Shown here: positions 50,368 to 51,943 of the stretch, piece by piece | Layout: each line of letters starts with the position of its first letter | Position numbering within the stretch: position 1 is the stretch's first letter | NCBI GenBank assembly: GCA_028818755.1 | Contig: JAPPNF010000092.1 | Coordinates: 1 to 51,943, forward strand | Direction: 5' to 3' | DNA length: 51,943 nt | DNA from: Deltaproteobacteria bacterium | GTDB taxonomy: Bacteria; Desulfobacterota; Binatia; UBA9968; JAJDTQ01 | Made by a program: the position numbers and the translations under genes | Notes under the pieces: model-generated | What the model was told of the DNA's origin: nothing | What the model saw: only the letters and a program-made list of their open reading frames with translations | Databases searched by the model: none

Positions 50368-51878
50368 TGCGTAGAACGTCGGTGGCGATGACTGCGACGA
50401 CCGAGGAGGAGCTCGTCCGCCGACTCGTTCGCGACGATGGTCAAGAGGACATTTGTCTCGCCACATACCGGCCCTCCACCGGACTCACCCGTTTCAGCGC
50501 CCTTGTTCGCGCGGTTGTCCCGCCTGAGCCTGGGGATCGACTCGTCCACGGAAATGCCACCGTGACGGCCGATTACATCTTGCGGGGCGCCGAAACAGCC
50601 CAGGAAGATGGCTGCGGCTTGGTCCTCCTTCACAGCCACCCCGGCGCCAGTCAGTGGCAGCCAATGAGTGGCCCGGACCGTGATTGCGAGGCCAGCTACG
50701 CCAACCTCGTCCGTGAAATCACAGGACTTCCTCTGGTTGGCATGACCCTTGCCACAAGAAATTGCACATGGTCAGCTCGCCATTGGGACATTGGAGTCGG
50801 ACGAGCGGTCGACTGTACTCACTGCACGAACGTCCGGGTCATCGGCGACAAGTTCGTGATATCGTGGAACGACGCAGTCCAGCCACCTCCACGGCCCGGC
50901 AGCAGTCAGAGTAGGACCGTAAGCGCCTGGGGCGACCGGCACCAAGCTGATCTTGTTCGCCGGAGAGTCCTCGTGGTGGGTGCGGGTAGTGTCGGACTCG
51001 ATGTCTTTGTGCGTCTCGCCGCATCCGGGTTGCGCCAGTTGACAGTGATGGATTTTGATGTGGTTGAGGTCCGCAACCTAGACCGGCTTATTGGCGCGAC
51101 ACCTCGCGATGCACATCTGAGGCGGCCTAAGGTTCACGTTGCCAGCCGGGAAGCAACAGCGGCAGCTACTGCGCACTACTGCAGTGTCGAGCTTTCAGAC
51201 CGGTCCATCTGTGAACCTGAAGGATTACGGCTGGCACTCGATCACGACTTGGTTTTCTCTTGCGTCGACCGTTCTTGGCCGCGCGCTGTACTCAACTCTT
51301 TGGCCTACTCGGACCTCATACCCGTCATTGATGGGGGCATTGCCATTGATACCTTCGATAGCGGAGAGATGCGCAACGCTACTTGGCGGTCTCATGTTGT
51401 CAGGCCACGGCGACCGTGCATGAGTTGTAACCGGCAACTCGACCTCGGCACGGTCGCCCTCGAACGTCAAGGGCTGCTCCGTGATCCTGCTTACATCCAG
51501 GGAGCACGGGAGAGCCGTAGGCCAGTCAACCCCAACGTGGCGCCGCTCTCGGTAAGCGTTGCGGCGAGCATGCTTGCCCAATACGTGAGCTTTAACGTGG
51601 CTCCGAGTGGGCTTGGCGATCCCGGTCCACTCCAATACGCGTTCAGCACCCATTACCTTGAGCGCCGCAATGACGCTACGAGCGTGCACTGCGCCACAGA
51701 AGCTGCGGAAGGCGCTGGCGATCATCGTGTCTGTCTGACGGGCCCTCACGAAGACGCGGAACGACAACGACAACTTTCAGGGTCGGTGGGAGTCAGCATT
51801 CGCCTTCTGCGTTGGGTCGACGAACGTGCTCAAGCGGTAACGAGGTGGTTGGACCACCTCGTGGGTCAAAACCTCTAA
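50367..51878 (+). CDS. JAB/JAMM peptidase fused to an E1-like ThiF adenylyltransferase
   Basis: 503 aa from ATG 50367 (TGATG overlap with E2); an in-frame ATG at 50388 is a possible later start. N-terminal JAB domain: HSHPGASQWQPMSGPD gives JAMM residues His89, His91, Ser101 and Asp104, with Glu54 a candidate acid. From about 195 the E1-type ThiF domain: VLVVGAGSVGLDVFVRLAAS, acidic MDFDVVEVRNLDRL with Arg240, Lys255 in RRPKV, Asp301 in CVDRSWPR and Cys pair CMSC (351, 354). One protein thus activates the modifier with ATP and may trim or remove it. Lower GC than the window core. Confidence 0.88.
   Translation: MRRTSVAMTATTEEELVRRLVRDDGQEDICLATYRPSTGLTRFSALVRAVVPPEPGDRLVHGNATVTADYILRGAETAQEDGCGLVLLHSHPGASQWQPMSGPDRDCEASYANLVREITGLPLVGMTLATRNCTWSARHWDIGVGRAVDCTHCTNVRVIGDKFVISWNDAVQPPPRPGSSQSRTVSAWGDRHQADLVRRRVLVVGAGSVGLDVFVRLAASGLRQLTVMDFDVVEVRNLDRLIGATPRDAHLRRPKVHVASREATAAATAHYCSVELSDRSICEPEGLRLALDHDLVFSCVDRSWPRAVLNSLAYSDLIPVIDGGIAIDTFDSGEMRNATWRSHVVRPRRPCMSCNRQLDLGTVALERQGLLRDPAYIQGARESRRPVNPNVAPLSVSVAASMLAQYVSFNVAPSGLGDPGPLQYAFSTHYLERRNDATSVHCATEAAEGAGDHRVCLTGPHEDAERQRQLSGSVGVSIRLLRWVDERAQAVTRWLDHLVGQNL
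51840..51862 (+). repeat. 10-bp hairpin at the end of the JAB-E1 coding region
   Basis: ACGAGGTGGT and ACCACCTCGT enclose TGG, 14 bases before the stop codon. It is inside the gene; it may slow 3' decay or be chance. Confidence 0.45.
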
Positions 51879-51899
51879 TTCAAACTCTTGAGCCTCTTG

Positions 51900-51927
51900 C
51901 AAAACCCATCGGGTGAGGGGGATTTTG
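51900..51927. repeat. Imperfect stem after the JAB-E1 gene, near the window edge
   Basis: CAAAACCC pairs imperfectly with GGGGGATTTTG. This could be a terminator or the edge of a mobile element; the window ends 16 bases later, so it cannot be decided. Confidence 0.35.
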
Positions 51928-51943
51928 TAGACGTGGGGTCGTT

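Noticed and set aside
51885-51943. Edge of an insertion sequence at the right end
   Set aside because: The sequence GAGCCTCTTGCAAAA looks like a possible element end, but the window stops before any transposase or second repeat can be seen.

Overview
The window is 51.9 kb of densely packed, GC-rich bacterial chromosome. It holds about 49 protein genes on both strands, one tRNA and several small palindromic repeats. The gene mix is tripartite tricarboxylate and TRAP solute transporters, metal-dependent amidohydrolases, amidase-signature enzymes, ornithine-cyclodeaminase-like proteins, VOC and SDR enzymes and a TPP decarboxylase pair. It suggests a free-living or host-associated heterotroph with a large catabolic repertoire, such as a proteobacterial or Tectomicrobia-like lineage. 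That placement is inference from content and base composition; no 16S or ribosomal protein gene is present.

Layout. 0.2-7.1 kb: a GCS2-type ligase fused to CBS domains, coupled to an aspartoacylase-like hydrolase, then an exported 5'-nucleotidase and an exported lytic transglycosylase. 7.2-10.3 kb: a tctC-tctA-tctB operon. 10.3-13.7 kb: an amidohydrolase divergent from one ornithine-cyclodeaminase-family gene, which converges on a second. 13.8-14.2 kb: tRNA-Phe(GAA) and a small coiled-coil protein. 14.4-20.7 kb: a TRAP operon with three tandem DctP paralogues, one DctQ, one DctM and a flavin-dependent hydroxylase-like protein. 20.9-25.5 kb, minus strand: SulP transporter, amidohydrolase, a signal-less binding-protein-fold protein and a lamin-tail-domain secreted protein. 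25.8-30.1 kb, minus strand: a sulfopyruvate/phosphonopyruvate-decarboxylase-like pair followed by a second TRAP system (P-Q-M), with a 165-bp inverted-repeat element between Q and M. 30.2-37.9 kb: metallophosphoesterase, SDR, cupin, VOC, a lone 2-oxoacid dehydrogenase E2, an HNH nuclease, an isochorismatase-fold hydrolase, PrmA and RsmE. 38.0-46.0 kb: a GatC-like protein and alternating amidases and amidohydrolases, a Pht5-like protein, a VOC protein and an aldo/keto reductase.

46.3-51.9 kb is different in character. Base composition is visibly lower in GC (one sampled 60-base line has 32 G+C, against 45 in a line of tctA). Two divergent, tightly coupled operons face each other across 110 bp. 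Leftward: a sigma-70-like factor, an unrecognised 300-aa protein and a Rad50/SMC-like ATPase with a zinc-hook CxxC. Rightward: a ubiquitin-like protein, an E2-like protein and a JAB(JAMM) protease-E1 fusion, joined by TAATG and TGATG stop/start overlaps. This is a prokaryotic ubiquitin-like conjugation cassette next to an SMC ATPase module with its own sigma factor. It is the best candidate in the window for a poorly described (possibly anti-phage) system.

Start codons below were chosen by Shine-Dalgarno position, signal-peptide placement and overlap with neighbours. All functional names rest on motifs read by eye; no database search was possible.
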